This document shows positions 52,282-60,689 of a stretch of DNA of 64,000 nucleotides, in pieces. How positions within the stretch are numbered: the first letter of the stretch is position 1; every line of letters starts with the position of its first letter. This DNA is from Tahibacter soli (lineage in GTDB: Bacteria; Pseudomonadota; Gammaproteobacteria; Xanthomonadales; Rhodanobacteraceae): contig NZ_JAOVZO020000018.1 of NCBI RefSeq assembly GCF_025717065.2, forward strand, positions 682,001 through 746,000, given 5' to 3'. Below the pieces are notes generated by a model. The model had not been told where the DNA came from. It was given only the letters and a program-made list of their open reading frames with translations, and ran no database searches. The position numbers and the translations under genes are program-made.

Positions 52282-53181
52282 TCAGCTCCGGTCGAGAAAC
52301 GTCCTGATGGCCGGCACGAGCCGCTCGTGCGCGTCTTCGAGCACATAGTGCCCGGCATCGTCGCAGGCGTGAACCTCGGCGGCCGGAAAGCGCCGGCGCC
52401 ATTCGGCGAGAAACGCCGCGTCGAACACGAAATCCTTCAGGCCCCAGCCGAGCAGCATCGGCCGGTCGGCGAACTGGCCGAGCGCGCGGCCGGTCGCTTC
52501 CACGAGCGGCCAGGCGCGGTCGCCCGGGCCGAGCGGAATGTCCTGCACGAAGCGCAATGTCGCGAGCCGGTTCGCCGGCGTGTCGTACGGCGACACCAGC
52601 GCGGCGGCGACGGCCGGATCGAGCCGGCGCGTCACGCCCCAGCGCGCCGCGCCGCGCGCGAACGCGTTGTGTTTGAGAATCAGCCATTCGCCGAGCTTCG
52701 AATCGCGGCCGAGCTTCAGCGCCGCCGGCAATCGCTGATCCTTCGGATTCGGAAAGCCCGCGGTATTCGTCACGACGAGCCGCGCGACGCGTTCGGGCCG
52801 GCGGCACGCCCAGGCGGTGCCGATCATGCCGCCCCAGTCGTGCAGCACGAGCGTCCAGCCGCGCGCGGGCAGCCCGCGGTCGGCGACGAGGCGTTCGATC
52901 AGCGCATCGAGATCGTCCACGCGCGACTGCAGCGTGTACGCGTACCGGCTGTCATCGGGCTTGTCGGACCAGCCCATGCCGATGTGGTCGGGCACGATGC
53001 AGCGATACGTGTCGCGCAGGCCGAGCACGAGACGCCGCCAGTAGTACGACCACGACGGATTGCCGTGCAGCATCAGCACCGGAGCGCCGTCGCGCGGACC
53101 TTCGTCGAGATAGTGCTGGACGAGGCCGGAGGCGTGCGTGTGGCGATTCGAGGCGAACGGGTAGTCGGGAAGTGTGGTCAT
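52282..53181 (-). CDS. oleB: OleB-type alpha/beta hydrolase (beta-lactone decarboxylase)
   Basis: The 299-aa protein belongs to the haloalkane-dehalogenase-like alpha/beta hydrolases: HGNPSWSYYWR, nucleophile D115 in VLHDWGGMIG and catalytic H278 in CDDAGHYVLED. OleB decarboxylates the beta-lactone to the final alkene. Its place between fic/oleA and the M50/oleC pair supports this. Confidence 0.88.
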   Translation of the reverse strand: MTTLPDYPFASNRHTHASGLVQHYLDEGPRDGAPVLMLHGNPSWSYYWRRLVLGLRDTYRCIVPDHIGMGWSDKPDDSRYAYTLQSRVDDLDALIERLVADRGLPARGWTLVLHDWGGMIGTAWACRRPERVARLVVTNTAGFPNPKDQRLPAALKLGRDSKLGEWLILKHNAFARGAARWGVTRRLDPAVAAALVSPYDTPANRLATLRFVQDIPLGPGDRAWPLVEATGRALGQFADRPMLLGWGLKDFVFDAAFLAEWRRRFPAAEVHACDDAGHYVLEDAHERLVPAIRTFLDRS

Positions 53182-53215
53182 CGGGTCGTCTGCTTGCGCG
53201 CGTTTCGCGAATGGC

Positions 53216-54382
53216 TCATAGCGGCGTCGTTCCTTCGTTCAATATCTCAAGGTATGCCTGATATGCGAACACGCGGTTGCGGCGTTGACCGGTCAACTCG
53301 TTGACGATACCGAGATCGGCGAGCGACGCAATCGCGTCGCGTATCGCCGGTGTCGACAGATGCAGCGATTTCTCCAACTGCGGGACCGTCGAAAGCACTT
53401 GACGCGTCAGCACGTCGAACACCGCGCTCGCGCTGCCGGCTCGTCGCCCCAATAGCGCGATGCGCTTGCGATCAGCCTCGAGCAACGCCACGAGTCGCCG
53501 CGCGGTCTCGACGGCCTGCGTCGCGGTTTCGGCGATGCCCGCGAGGAAGAACGCAAGCCAGCCTTCCCAGTCTCCATCGGTCCGCACGGCGTTGAGGCGT
53601 TCGTAGTACTCGGCGCGATGCCGCTTGAAATAGAGACTCAGGTACAGCGAAGGCTCCTGCAGCACCCCGTCGGCACACAGCAGGATCGCGATCAACAACC
53701 GACCCAGCCGCCCGTTGCCGTCGCTGAACGGATGGATCGTTTCGAACTGCACATGCGCGAGCCCCGCCTTGATCAGCGGGGAAGCGATATCGGTTCCCGC
53801 ATGCAGGAATCGCTCGAACGCCGCGAGGCATTCGTCGAGCGCGTCGGGCGGCGGCGGCACGAAATTCGCGAGCGCCGGGGTCGCGCCGCCGATCCACACT
53901 TGCTCGCGACGAAACTCGCCGGGCCGCTTGTTCTCGCCGCGACCGCCGCGCAGCAGCCGCTCGTGGATTTCGCGCAACAGGCGCAGCGATATCGGGAACC
54001 CGTCCTCGCGCAGCCGACGCAAGCCGTGCCTCAATGCGGCGACGTAGTTGGAAACCTCTTCGACGTCGTCGATCGGCACACCGGGCGCTTCGTCGATTTC
54101 ATACAGCAGGAGGTCGGACAACGACGATTGCGTGCCCTCGATCTGGGACGAAAGCAACGCTTCCCGACGCACGTACTGATACAGAAACAGCGTCGGGTCC
54201 GGCAGCAGCAGCGTTATGCCATCGAGCCGACCCAACGCCTGATCGGCCCGCTCCTTGCGCACGATGAGATCGGTGGACATGAGATCCAGCGGCGGGTCGG
54301 GCGGCAGCGCATCGGGAATGAACGCCCGGTAGCGGCTGCCGCCGAGCGCGCCGGGAACGAATCGGCCGGTGGATCGAGGCAT
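53216..54382 (-). CDS. Fic-family AMPylase-type protein with winged-helix C-terminus
   Basis: The 388-aa protein has an inhibitory helix SSQIEG (S78, E82, G83) as in class II Fic proteins and the active-site loop HPFSDGNGRLGR (217-228) with H217. The C-terminal region (about 315-380) is winged-helix-like and could bind DNA. Fic enzymes transfer AMP to target proteins. It is placed between oleA and oleB, 34 bp from oleB, though Fic has no known role in olefin synthesis. AGGAAGG precedes ATG 54382. Confidence 0.9.
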   Translation of the reverse strand: MPRSTGRFVPGALGGSRYRAFIPDALPPDPPLDLMSTDLIVRKERADQALGRLDGITLLLPDPTLFLYQYVRREALLSSQIEGTQSSLSDLLLYEIDEAPGVPIDDVEEVSNYVAALRHGLRRLREDGFPISLRLLREIHERLLRGGRGENKRPGEFRREQVWIGGATPALANFVPPPPDALDECLAAFERFLHAGTDIASPLIKAGLAHVQFETIHPFSDGNGRLGRLLIAILLCADGVLQEPSLYLSLYFKRHRAEYYERLNAVRTDGDWEGWLAFFLAGIAETATQAVETARRLVALLEADRKRIALLGRRAGSASAVFDVLTRQVLSTVPQLEKSLHLSTPAIRDAIASLADLGIVNELTGQRRNRVFAYQAYLEILNEGTTPL

Positions 54383-54413
54383 CGTCGCCTTCCTAAGACG
54401 CAGAAATCGCGAT

Positions 54414-54495
54414 CTTAAGAAGAATTCGAGCCAAAAGTCTTCTTAAGAACGAAGAAAACGAATTTTAGGAAGAATTCGGCCGCTTAGTCTTCTTA
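54414..54495. promoter_or_regulatory. Tandem palindromic repeats before fic
   Basis: Two similar 27-bp units (about 54419-54445 and 54469-54495) each run GAAGAATTCG...AGTCTTCTTA. The first contains the inverted repeat CTTAAGAAGA / TCTTCTTAAG (54414-54423 and 54438-54447). The second unit overlaps the oleA stop codon. The repeated, AT-rich form and location suit an operator bound by a dimer, perhaps Fic's own winged helix. Confidence 0.55.
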
Positions 54496-55509
54496 CCAGA
54501 CCACCTCGGCCATCGAGCAGTTCAGCCCCGAGCCGATGCCGAGCAGTGCGATGCGCTTGCCTTTCTGCAGACGGCCCATTTCCTTGAGCTTGGACAGCAC
54601 GATCGGCACCGACGCCGGGCCGACGTTGCCGTGCTCGGGAAAGATCGCGTGCACCTTCTCCGGGTCGATGCCGAGCAGCTTGCAGAATTCCTCGGTGTGC
54701 ACGCGGCTGATCTGGTGGATCACGAACTCGTCGAGTTCGTCGATGACCCAGCCGAGCGCGGCGCGCGCGGCCTGGAACGTCTTCGCCGCGAGCTTGAGGC
54801 CTTCGATCAGCAGGCTGCGCGTGTCGGTGATCATGCGGTCGAGGTTGCCGCGGCATAGGTGCGAAAACTCGGTCGCGGCGCGCGTGACGGAACCCAGGAA
54901 CGGATGCCCGTCCGGCAGCAGCTCGCTGCGGCCGAGCACCATCGCGGCGGCGCCCGAACCGAGCGTCAGCGACGCGAACTCGCCGCGGAACGCCACCTCG
55001 TCGATGTCCGGCGCGAGCATGCGTTCGATCGTCTTTTCGGTGATGAGGTTCGACGTTTCGCCGTCGACGACCAGCGCGTATTCGATGTCGCCGCGCTCGA
55101 TCATGCGCGCGGCGATGTCCATGCCGTTCAGGAACGCGAGGCACGCGTTGCCGACGTCGAAGTTCTGGCAGGTGTCGGCGAGACCGAGATTGCCGTGAAC
55201 GATGCTCGCGGTCGACGGCTCCAGGTAGTCGCGGCAGACCGACGTGTTGATCAGGATGCCGATCTTCTCGTGCGATACGCCCGATTCGGCCAGCGCCTTC
55301 TGCGCGGCCGCGGTGGCGGCTTCCGACGGCATCGTCGGCTTGTCCCAGATGCGGCGCGCGTGGATGCCGGCGACGTCTTCGAGCACGTTGTCGCGGATGC
55401 CGAGCCGCAGCATCGTCGGCTTCAGGCGTTCGACCAGTTCGGCGGAGGAAAGGCGAACCGGCGCGTCGATGTGAGCGACGCTGGCGATGGCGACGTGCTT
55501 ATAGAGCAT
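54493..55509 (-). CDS. oleA: OleA: head-to-head acyl-CoA condensing enzyme
   Basis: The 338-aa thiolase-fold enzyme closely follows the Xanthomonas OleA sequence as I recall it: VAGIHARR, INTSVCRDYLEPSTASIVHG, NACLAFLNGMDIAARM, the FVIHQIS block and the ending GSGLNCSMAEVVW. Catalytic C123, H265 and E97 correspond to Cys143, His285 and Glu117 of that enzyme. OleA joins two fatty acyl-CoAs to a beta-keto acid, the first step to long-chain olefins. It starts the minus-strand ole run. Confidence 0.95.
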   Translation of the reverse strand: MLYKHVAIASVAHIDAPVRLSSAELVERLKPTMLRLGIRDNVLEDVAGIHARRIWDKPTMPSEAATAAAQKALAESGVSHEKIGILINTSVCRDYLEPSTASIVHGNLGLADTCQNFDVGNACLAFLNGMDIAARMIERGDIEYALVVDGETSNLITEKTIERMLAPDIDEVAFRGEFASLTLGSGAAAMVLGRSELLPDGHPFLGSVTRAATEFSHLCRGNLDRMITDTRSLLIEGLKLAAKTFQAARAALGWVIDELDEFVIHQISRVHTEEFCKLLGIDPEKVHAIFPEHGNVGPASVPIVLSKLKEMGRLQKGKRIALLGIGSGLNCSMAEVVW

Positions 55510-55583
55510 GGCTGGCTTTCGGCTGGGAAAGCGGCAAGGCTAGCGGTTCCGGGCCGGGCGTACAAACCAGGGCACCCCTGCGG

Positions 55584-57602
55584 TCAGATCTCGACCGGCC
55601 GCGCGCAGCCCTCGACCCGGTCGCGCCCCATCGCCTTGGCGCGGTACATGGCAGCGTCCGCCGCGGCCAGCAGCAGGTCGACCGGAACGGCCGGGCCGCA
55701 ATGCACGCACCAGCCGATGCTGACGGTGATGCGGATGTCGGTTTCCGGCGCGATGTCGGCCATCGCCGCACGCGCCGTCTCGAACCGGCGCGCGGCGTCG
55801 CGCGCCGGTTTGCCGTCGAGCACGACCAGAAACTCCTCGCCGCCGATGCGCGCGACGACGACGGCGTCGGCGAGCGTGCGCTCGAGCGTGTCGGCGACCG
55901 CGCAGAGCACGGAGTCGCCGGCCTGATGGCCCCAGGTGTCGTTGATGCGCTTGAAGTGATCGACGTCGACGAGGCCGATCGCGACGAGGTCGGTGTCGCG
56001 CGCGAGCGCCAGCACCTGGCGCAGCCGCTCCAGCCCGCGCGAGCGGTTCGCGATGCCGGTCAGGGGGTCGGTCGTCGCGCTCGCGTAGAGCTGCGCGTTC
56101 GCTTCGGCGAGGCGTTTGCGCTCGTTCTCGCCGCGGCGCTCGCGTTCGGCCAGAAAGCGGTTGCGCACGAGGCTGCGCCGATACCGCCACGCGACGAGCG
56201 CCAGCATCGCGCCCAGGCTCGTGGCGACGAGCGCCCAGATGCCGCGCTGGTAGCGGTCGCGGTCGCGCCGCGCCCGGACGATTTCCCGTTCGCTTTCGAG
56301 CAGGCGTATGCGGTCGGCGTCGCGCTGCGCGCGGAACTCTTCGAACAGCGCGCCGACGCGCCGCGTAACGTGGACCCCGAGCAGCCGTTCGCGCAGTCGC
56401 AGCCGCTGCGCTTCGTGCCGCAGCGCCGCCTGCGGGTCGCCGGCCGCCGCGTAGAGCGCCTGCAGCAGGCCGTGCGCCTTGGCCTGGCGATGCGGATTGT
56501 CGATCGCGACGTAGGCGGCGAGCGAGCGCTGCGCAAGGTCGATCGCGGCACGCGTATCGCCGCGCGCCGCCGCGACTTCGGCGAGACGGAACTGCACATG
56601 CGCCTTGCTCGCGCGCTGGCCGAGGCGATCGGCTTCGTCGAGCAGCGGTTCGAGCACACGCTGCGCCTCGTCGATGCGGCCGAGCAAGAGCAGCGCACGG
56701 CCCTGGTGAAAGCGCGCGTCGAGCATCCCGGGCCGGTTGCCGAGCCGGCGTTGCCGCTCGTACGCGTCCTGCGCCAGCGTATACGCGGTCGGCGCGTACG
56801 CGGCGCCGCTGTCGTTGAGCAGGCCGGCCATCGACACCTGCGCCGACGCGCGGTCGAGCGGATCGGCCGAGCCGGTCGACGCGGCAAGCCCGCGCGCCTG
56901 GTAGTCGCGCGCGCGATCGAGGTCCTCGAGCTGTTCGTACAATGCCGCAAGATTGATATAGGAACTATGCAGCTTCGCGTTTTCGCCGAGCGCGCCGCGC
57001 AGCGCGAGCGCGGCGGTTTCGGCCTCGAGCGCCTCGTAGTAGTCGCCGAGGTTCTTGCGCACGAGCGCGAGGCCCGACCACGCCTGCGCCTGGCCCAGGC
57101 GATCGCCGTAGCGCCGTGCCAGTGCGATCGTGTCGCGATACGCGGCTTCGGCCGCCGGCAGATCGCCGCCGCGGCGTACGAGCTGGGCGAGCGCGAGCCT
57201 GGCGTCGATCTCGTCGCGCGGCGCGACGCCAAGCGCGAGGTCGCGACGCGTGCGCTGCAGCTGCGCCGCGAGCATCGGCTGCCCGGCGAGCGCGGCCGCG
57301 GCACCGGCATTGCCGAGACAGCGCAGGCGCAATTCGAAGCGATCGTCGAGCGCGGCAAGCTCCGCGCAGGCCTGCCAGGCCCGGCTCGCGGCGGCGGACC
57401 GGCCGGCCGCGCGCAGCGCGAAGCCGGCCGAGTCGGCCAGCGGCGCGGACACCGTCGGCGGCAGCATGGCCAGCTCCGGCGGACGCCGCGCGAACGCCGG
57501 CGTCGGCGCGAACACCGAGCACAGCAACAGCAGCAGCGCTCCCTGACCTCGCGGCGGTCGCGCCAGCAGTACCGTAGTGCTCGCTGCGACAGAACCCTTC
57601 AC
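55584..57602 (-). CDS. TPR-containing membrane diguanylate cyclase (GGDEF)
   Basis: The 672-aa protein begins with a signal-like helix (LLLLLCSVFAPTPAFA), followed by a long periplasmic TPR-like domain (about 100-420), a membrane helix near 455-475 and a C-terminal GGDEF domain with active motif RIGGEEFLVVL near 585. It would make cyclic di-GMP in response to periplasmic signals. The usual RxxD inhibitory site before the active motif is not present. GTG 57602 is chosen with a GGGGGCAG site upstream. Divergent from the hydrolase gene. Confidence 0.85.
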   Translation of the reverse strand: MKGSVAASTTVLLARPPRGQGALLLLLCSVFAPTPAFARRPPELAMLPPTVSAPLADSAGFALRAAGRSAAASRAWQACAELAALDDRFELRLRCLGNAGAAAALAGQPMLAAQLQRTRRDLALGVAPRDEIDARLALAQLVRRGGDLPAAEAAYRDTIALARRYGDRLGQAQAWSGLALVRKNLGDYYEALEAETAALALRGALGENAKLHSSYINLAALYEQLEDLDRARDYQARGLAASTGSADPLDRASAQVSMAGLLNDSGAAYAPTAYTLAQDAYERQRRLGNRPGMLDARFHQGRALLLLGRIDEAQRVLEPLLDEADRLGQRASKAHVQFRLAEVAAARGDTRAAIDLAQRSLAAYVAIDNPHRQAKAHGLLQALYAAAGDPQAALRHEAQRLRLRERLLGVHVTRRVGALFEEFRAQRDADRIRLLESEREIVRARRDRDRYQRGIWALVATSLGAMLALVAWRYRRSLVRNRFLAERERRGENERKRLAEANAQLYASATTDPLTGIANRSRGLERLRQVLALARDTDLVAIGLVDVDHFKRINDTWGHQAGDSVLCAVADTLERTLADAVVVARIGGEEFLVVLDGKPARDAARRFETARAAMADIAPETDIRITVSIGWCVHCGPAVPVDLLLAAADAAMYRAKAMGRDRVEGCARPVEI

Positions 57603-57699
57603 GCGCAGACTGCCCCCTGGACGTCGATTGTATGCCCGGCACGGTTCAGTCACTACGTAATACGCTCCCGCGTCAGGGACACGCTGAGGAGAACGAGGA

Positions 57700-59772
57700 A
57701 TGAACCTGTGGATGCGTGCGGCAGGCATGCTGCTTGCCCTGTTGCCTGCGCTGCCGGCGTGGGCGGTGCGTGAGTTCAACGGCCAGGGCGCGTCGGGCGC
57801 GTATTACCGCATCGCCGTGCCGGACGACTGGCAGGCCGGCGGACCGCTCGTGCTGTATCAGCACGGCCTCGATTTTTCCGCCGTCGACGACGATCCGGGT
57901 CTCGGCCCGCTGCGCGACATCGCACTGCAGGAAGGCTACGCGATCGCCGCGTCGGGCTTCAGCCAGCGCGGCTGGGCGCTGTTTCGCGCGATCGACGAAA
58001 ACCGCGAACTTCTGGAAATCTTCAAGCAGCAGGTCGGCACGCCCGGCGAAATCGTTCCGTTCGGCGGTTCGATGGGCGGCCTGATCGCGCTCAAGCTCGC
58101 CGAGCAGCCCGACATCCGGCCGCACGTCAAAGGCGTGCTCGCGCTGTGTCCGCCGGTGGCCGGTTCGCGCGCGTGGGATTCAGGCTTCGACCTGCGCGTG
58201 GCATACGACCGCGTTTGCACGAACGTCGACAACGGCCGCCTGCGCCGCGGCGCCGAACCGTATCCGTGGGCGTACAACCTCAACGACATCCCGGACGACC
58301 TCGACAATCTCGAAACCGATTCGGACGTTCTGCGGGCGCTCCTGAGCGTCACGGTATGCACCGGCGTGAGCCTGCCGGAAAACCTGCGCACCAACGGGAT
58401 GCGCGAGCGCCTTGCGCGCCTGTCGGCGCTGACGCACATCACGAACGACCGGTTTCTCCTGACCAATATCGCTTATTCCACTTTCGTACTGAGCGACGTG
58501 CTGCGCGCGCCGGACAAGATGAGCGGGCGCAATCCGTTCGGCAACGTCGGCGCGGTCTACGCCGACGCCGACATCGATGCGAACGTGCTGCGCGTGACGC
58601 CGCAGCCGGCCGCCGCGGTGCAGTTCAAGTGGCTGTCGGATTTCAACGGCGACATCGGCAGCGCGATCAAGGTGATGTCGGTACACACGAGCGGCGACCA
58701 GCTCGTGATTCCCGCGCACCAGTCGGTGCTGCGCCAGCGCGTGGCGGCCAACCAGCTCGTCAGCGCGGTGGTCAACGAGGCCGAGCCGAGCCATTGCGGT
58801 TTCGGCACGCGCGAAGGCCTCGCGGCGTGGGAGCTCTTGCGCGCATGGAAGGACGGCGGCGCCAAGCCCGACGTCGCGGCGTTGCAGCAGGCGTGTCTCT
58901 CCGCGCCGGGCGACGACGCGTGCCGCTACGACGCATCGTACGTGCCGCCGACGATGGATTCGCGCGTTCCGCCGCGCACCGATCCGCCCGCGATCGACGC
59001 ACGCTGGAACGGCAACTGGTCCGATCCGTCGCGCAACGGCGAAGGCATCGCGCTCGAAATCCTGCCGGACAACGCCGCGGCCGTATATTTCTTCACGTTT
59101 GCACCGGCCGGCGACGCCGCGAGCCAGGCGTGGATGGTGAGCGGCGGAAAAGTCGTGCCGGGCGGCATCGTGTTCGACAACGTGCAGTACCGGCCCGACC
59201 CGGGCGCCGGCACGCCGACCGCAGCGTCGCAGCCGTGGGGTCGCATGTACCTCGGCTTCAGCGACTGCAACAACGGCGAACTGCGCTGGGAAGGTCCGGG
59301 CGGCTGGGGCAGCAAGACCGTGCCGATAAAACGCCTGACGTCGCTGCACGGCCTCGGCTGCGAGAGTGCGGGCGGCGGCGCGCTCGCGCAGACGAGCGGC
59401 TCATGGGCCGACCAGACGAAACTCGGTTCGGGCTTCCACGTCGAGCAGCTCGACGCGACGCATACGCTCGTGATGTTCTACGGATCGAAGGGGACGAGTC
59501 CGTTCTCGGGCTGGGCGGTCGGTGTGTCCGACGGCAACCTCGCGCAGGGCGCGACCATACCGTTGTTCGTGCCGACCGGTCCGCGCTTCGGCGACGCCTA
59601 CGATCCGGCCGCGCTGCAGCAGCAGGCCGGCCTGTGGTCGCTGACGCTCAAGCTCGGCTGCACGACCGGCACGGCAACGCTGACCGGCGGCGGGCCGAAC
59701 GCCGGCACGACGTTCCCGTTCGCACTGAGCCGACTGACGCGACCGGCGGGCATCAACGCCTGCGCCGACTGA
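57700..59772 (+). CDS. Exported alpha/beta hydrolase with C-terminal beta modules
   Basis: The 690-aa protein has a signal peptide (about 1-22, AWA), an alpha/beta hydrolase domain (to about residue 410) with nucleophile S124 in GGSMGGLIA and candidate histidine in AEPSHCGFG. Two C-terminal beta modules follow, each starting near WNGNWSDPSRNGEG or SGSWADQTKLGSGFH. Such modules are frequent in exported Xanthomonadales proteins. Substrate is unknown. Confidence 0.8.
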   Translation: MNLWMRAAGMLLALLPALPAWAVREFNGQGASGAYYRIAVPDDWQAGGPLVLYQHGLDFSAVDDDPGLGPLRDIALQEGYAIAASGFSQRGWALFRAIDENRELLEIFKQQVGTPGEIVPFGGSMGGLIALKLAEQPDIRPHVKGVLALCPPVAGSRAWDSGFDLRVAYDRVCTNVDNGRLRRGAEPYPWAYNLNDIPDDLDNLETDSDVLRALLSVTVCTGVSLPENLRTNGMRERLARLSALTHITNDRFLLTNIAYSTFVLSDVLRAPDKMSGRNPFGNVGAVYADADIDANVLRVTPQPAAAVQFKWLSDFNGDIGSAIKVMSVHTSGDQLVIPAHQSVLRQRVAANQLVSAVVNEAEPSHCGFGTREGLAAWELLRAWKDGGAKPDVAALQQACLSAPGDDACRYDASYVPPTMDSRVPPRTDPPAIDARWNGNWSDPSRNGEGIALEILPDNAAAVYFFTFAPAGDAASQAWMVSGGKVVPGGIVFDNVQYRPDPGAGTPTAASQPWGRMYLGFSDCNNGELRWEGPGGWGSKTVPIKRLTSLHGLGCESAGGGALAQTSGSWADQTKLGSGFHVEQLDATHTLVMFYGSKGTSPFSGWAVGVSDGNLAQGATIPLFVPTGPRFGDAYDPAALQQQAGLWSLTLKLGCTTGTATLTGGGPNAGTTFPFALSRLTRPAGINACAD

Positions 59773-59781
59773 GCGAGCGAG

Positions 59782-59804
59782 CCCGGCCGGCGCCGCCGGC
59801 CGGG
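59782..59804. terminator. Bidirectional hairpin between convergent genes
   Basis: CCCGGCCGGC and GCCGGCCGGG close a GCC loop. It lies between the stops of the hydrolase and the VOC gene and serves both. Confidence 0.65.
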
Positions 59805-59805
59805 T

Positions 59806-60207
59806 TCAATGCGGCTTGCTGCCGGCCGGCACTTCGCTCACCAGCGCGAACGTGTTGCCGTCCGGGTCGGCGAGAAACGCCATCCACAGATCCTTGCCGC
59901 CCAGCGGCGCGATGAAATGCGGCTCGCCCTGCGCTCGCACGGCGACGCCGCGCGAGCGCAGGGCGGCGAAGCTCGCGTCGATGTCGGCGACGTCGAAGTA
60001 GATCACCGTGCCGGCCGGATCGACGCCCGGCGTTTCGGACTCGCCGAGCATCAGGCGCACGCCCGCGACGTCGAAGAACGCGACGTTCGGCGCCTGGAAC
60101 AGAAACGTCAGGCCCACGGTGTCGCGCCAGAACGCGACAGCGCGGTCCATGTCGCGCACCGATAGCGCGATCTGCGCGATGCGTCCGAGAGCGGGCGTTG
60201 CGTTCAT
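59806..60207 (-). CDS. VOC-family (glyoxalase-like) protein
   Basis: The 133-aa protein has two beta-alpha-beta-beta-beta units: IAQIALSVRDMDRAVAFWRD with VRLMLGE, and TVIYFDVADIDASFAAL with DPDGNTFALVSEVP. These are VOC superfamily hallmarks; members include glyoxalases, dioxygenases and resistance proteins. Metal ligands cannot be assigned with certainty. Confidence 0.8.
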   Translation of the reverse strand: MNATPALGRIAQIALSVRDMDRAVAFWRDTVGLTFLFQAPNVAFFDVAGVRLMLGESETPGVDPAGTVIYFDVADIDASFAALRSRGVAVRAQGEPHFIAPLGGKDLWMAFLADPDGNTFALVSEVPAGSKPH

Positions 60208-60244
60208 CGTTCACCCCCGTGCGATGAGACTTCCAGACTGCGGC

Positions 60245-60640
60245 TCAGTCCTTGACGGGATACGTCTCGGCGCCGTCCTTGCTCGCCGGTGGCTGCTGGC
60301 GCGACGGCGCCGCGGCGGCGCGGCGACCGCAGGCGTACGCCCCGAAGCGCTGCTCGCCGTCGTGCGGCTCGCCTTTCGCAGCGATCGTATCGGCCTGCAT
60401 CGACGCCGCCTCGTTGCGCGCGAGCGTTTCGAGCTCGTCCTTCACTTTCAGCGAATTGCGCTCGTACGGGCCGACGCGATCCTTGACCGACACGCCGATC
60501 TCGCCGAGCGCGCGACAGCCGTCGACCCGGCCGTCGTAGGCGACGTGCACGGCCTTGCCGGGCTCGTCGAGCTTGACCCACGTGCAGGCGCCGAGCGCGG
60601 CGAGCAGGGCGGACAGAAGTATATTTCTTGTCGTTTTCAT
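60245..60640 (-). CDS. DUF4156-like lipoprotein
   Basis: The 131-aa protein has a lipobox LLAALGAC at about residue 12-19 with lipidated C19, then the family-like stretch VKLDEPGKAVHV, CRALGEIGVSV and LARNEAASMQADTI. The end is low in complexity and proline-rich. Its role is unknown; it is probably an outer- or inner-membrane lipoprotein. Confidence 0.65.
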   Translation of the reverse strand: MKTTRNILLSALLAALGACTWVKLDEPGKAVHVAYDGRVDGCRALGEIGVSVKDRVGPYERNSLKVKDELETLARNEAASMQADTIAAKGEPHDGEQRFGAYACGRRAAAAPSRQQPPASKDGAETYPVKD

Positions 60641-60653
60641 GATGGCTCCGGGA

Positions 60654-60676
60654 AGGCTGGGCAGTACGCCCAGCCT
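60654..60676 (-). terminator. Hairpin after the M16 protease gene
   Basis: AGGCTGGGC (60654-60662) pairs with GCCCAGCCT (60668-60676) around AGTAC, 13 nt past the stop of the minus-strand M16 gene. Confidence 0.55.
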
Positions 60677-60689
60677 ATCCCCGCGATCC

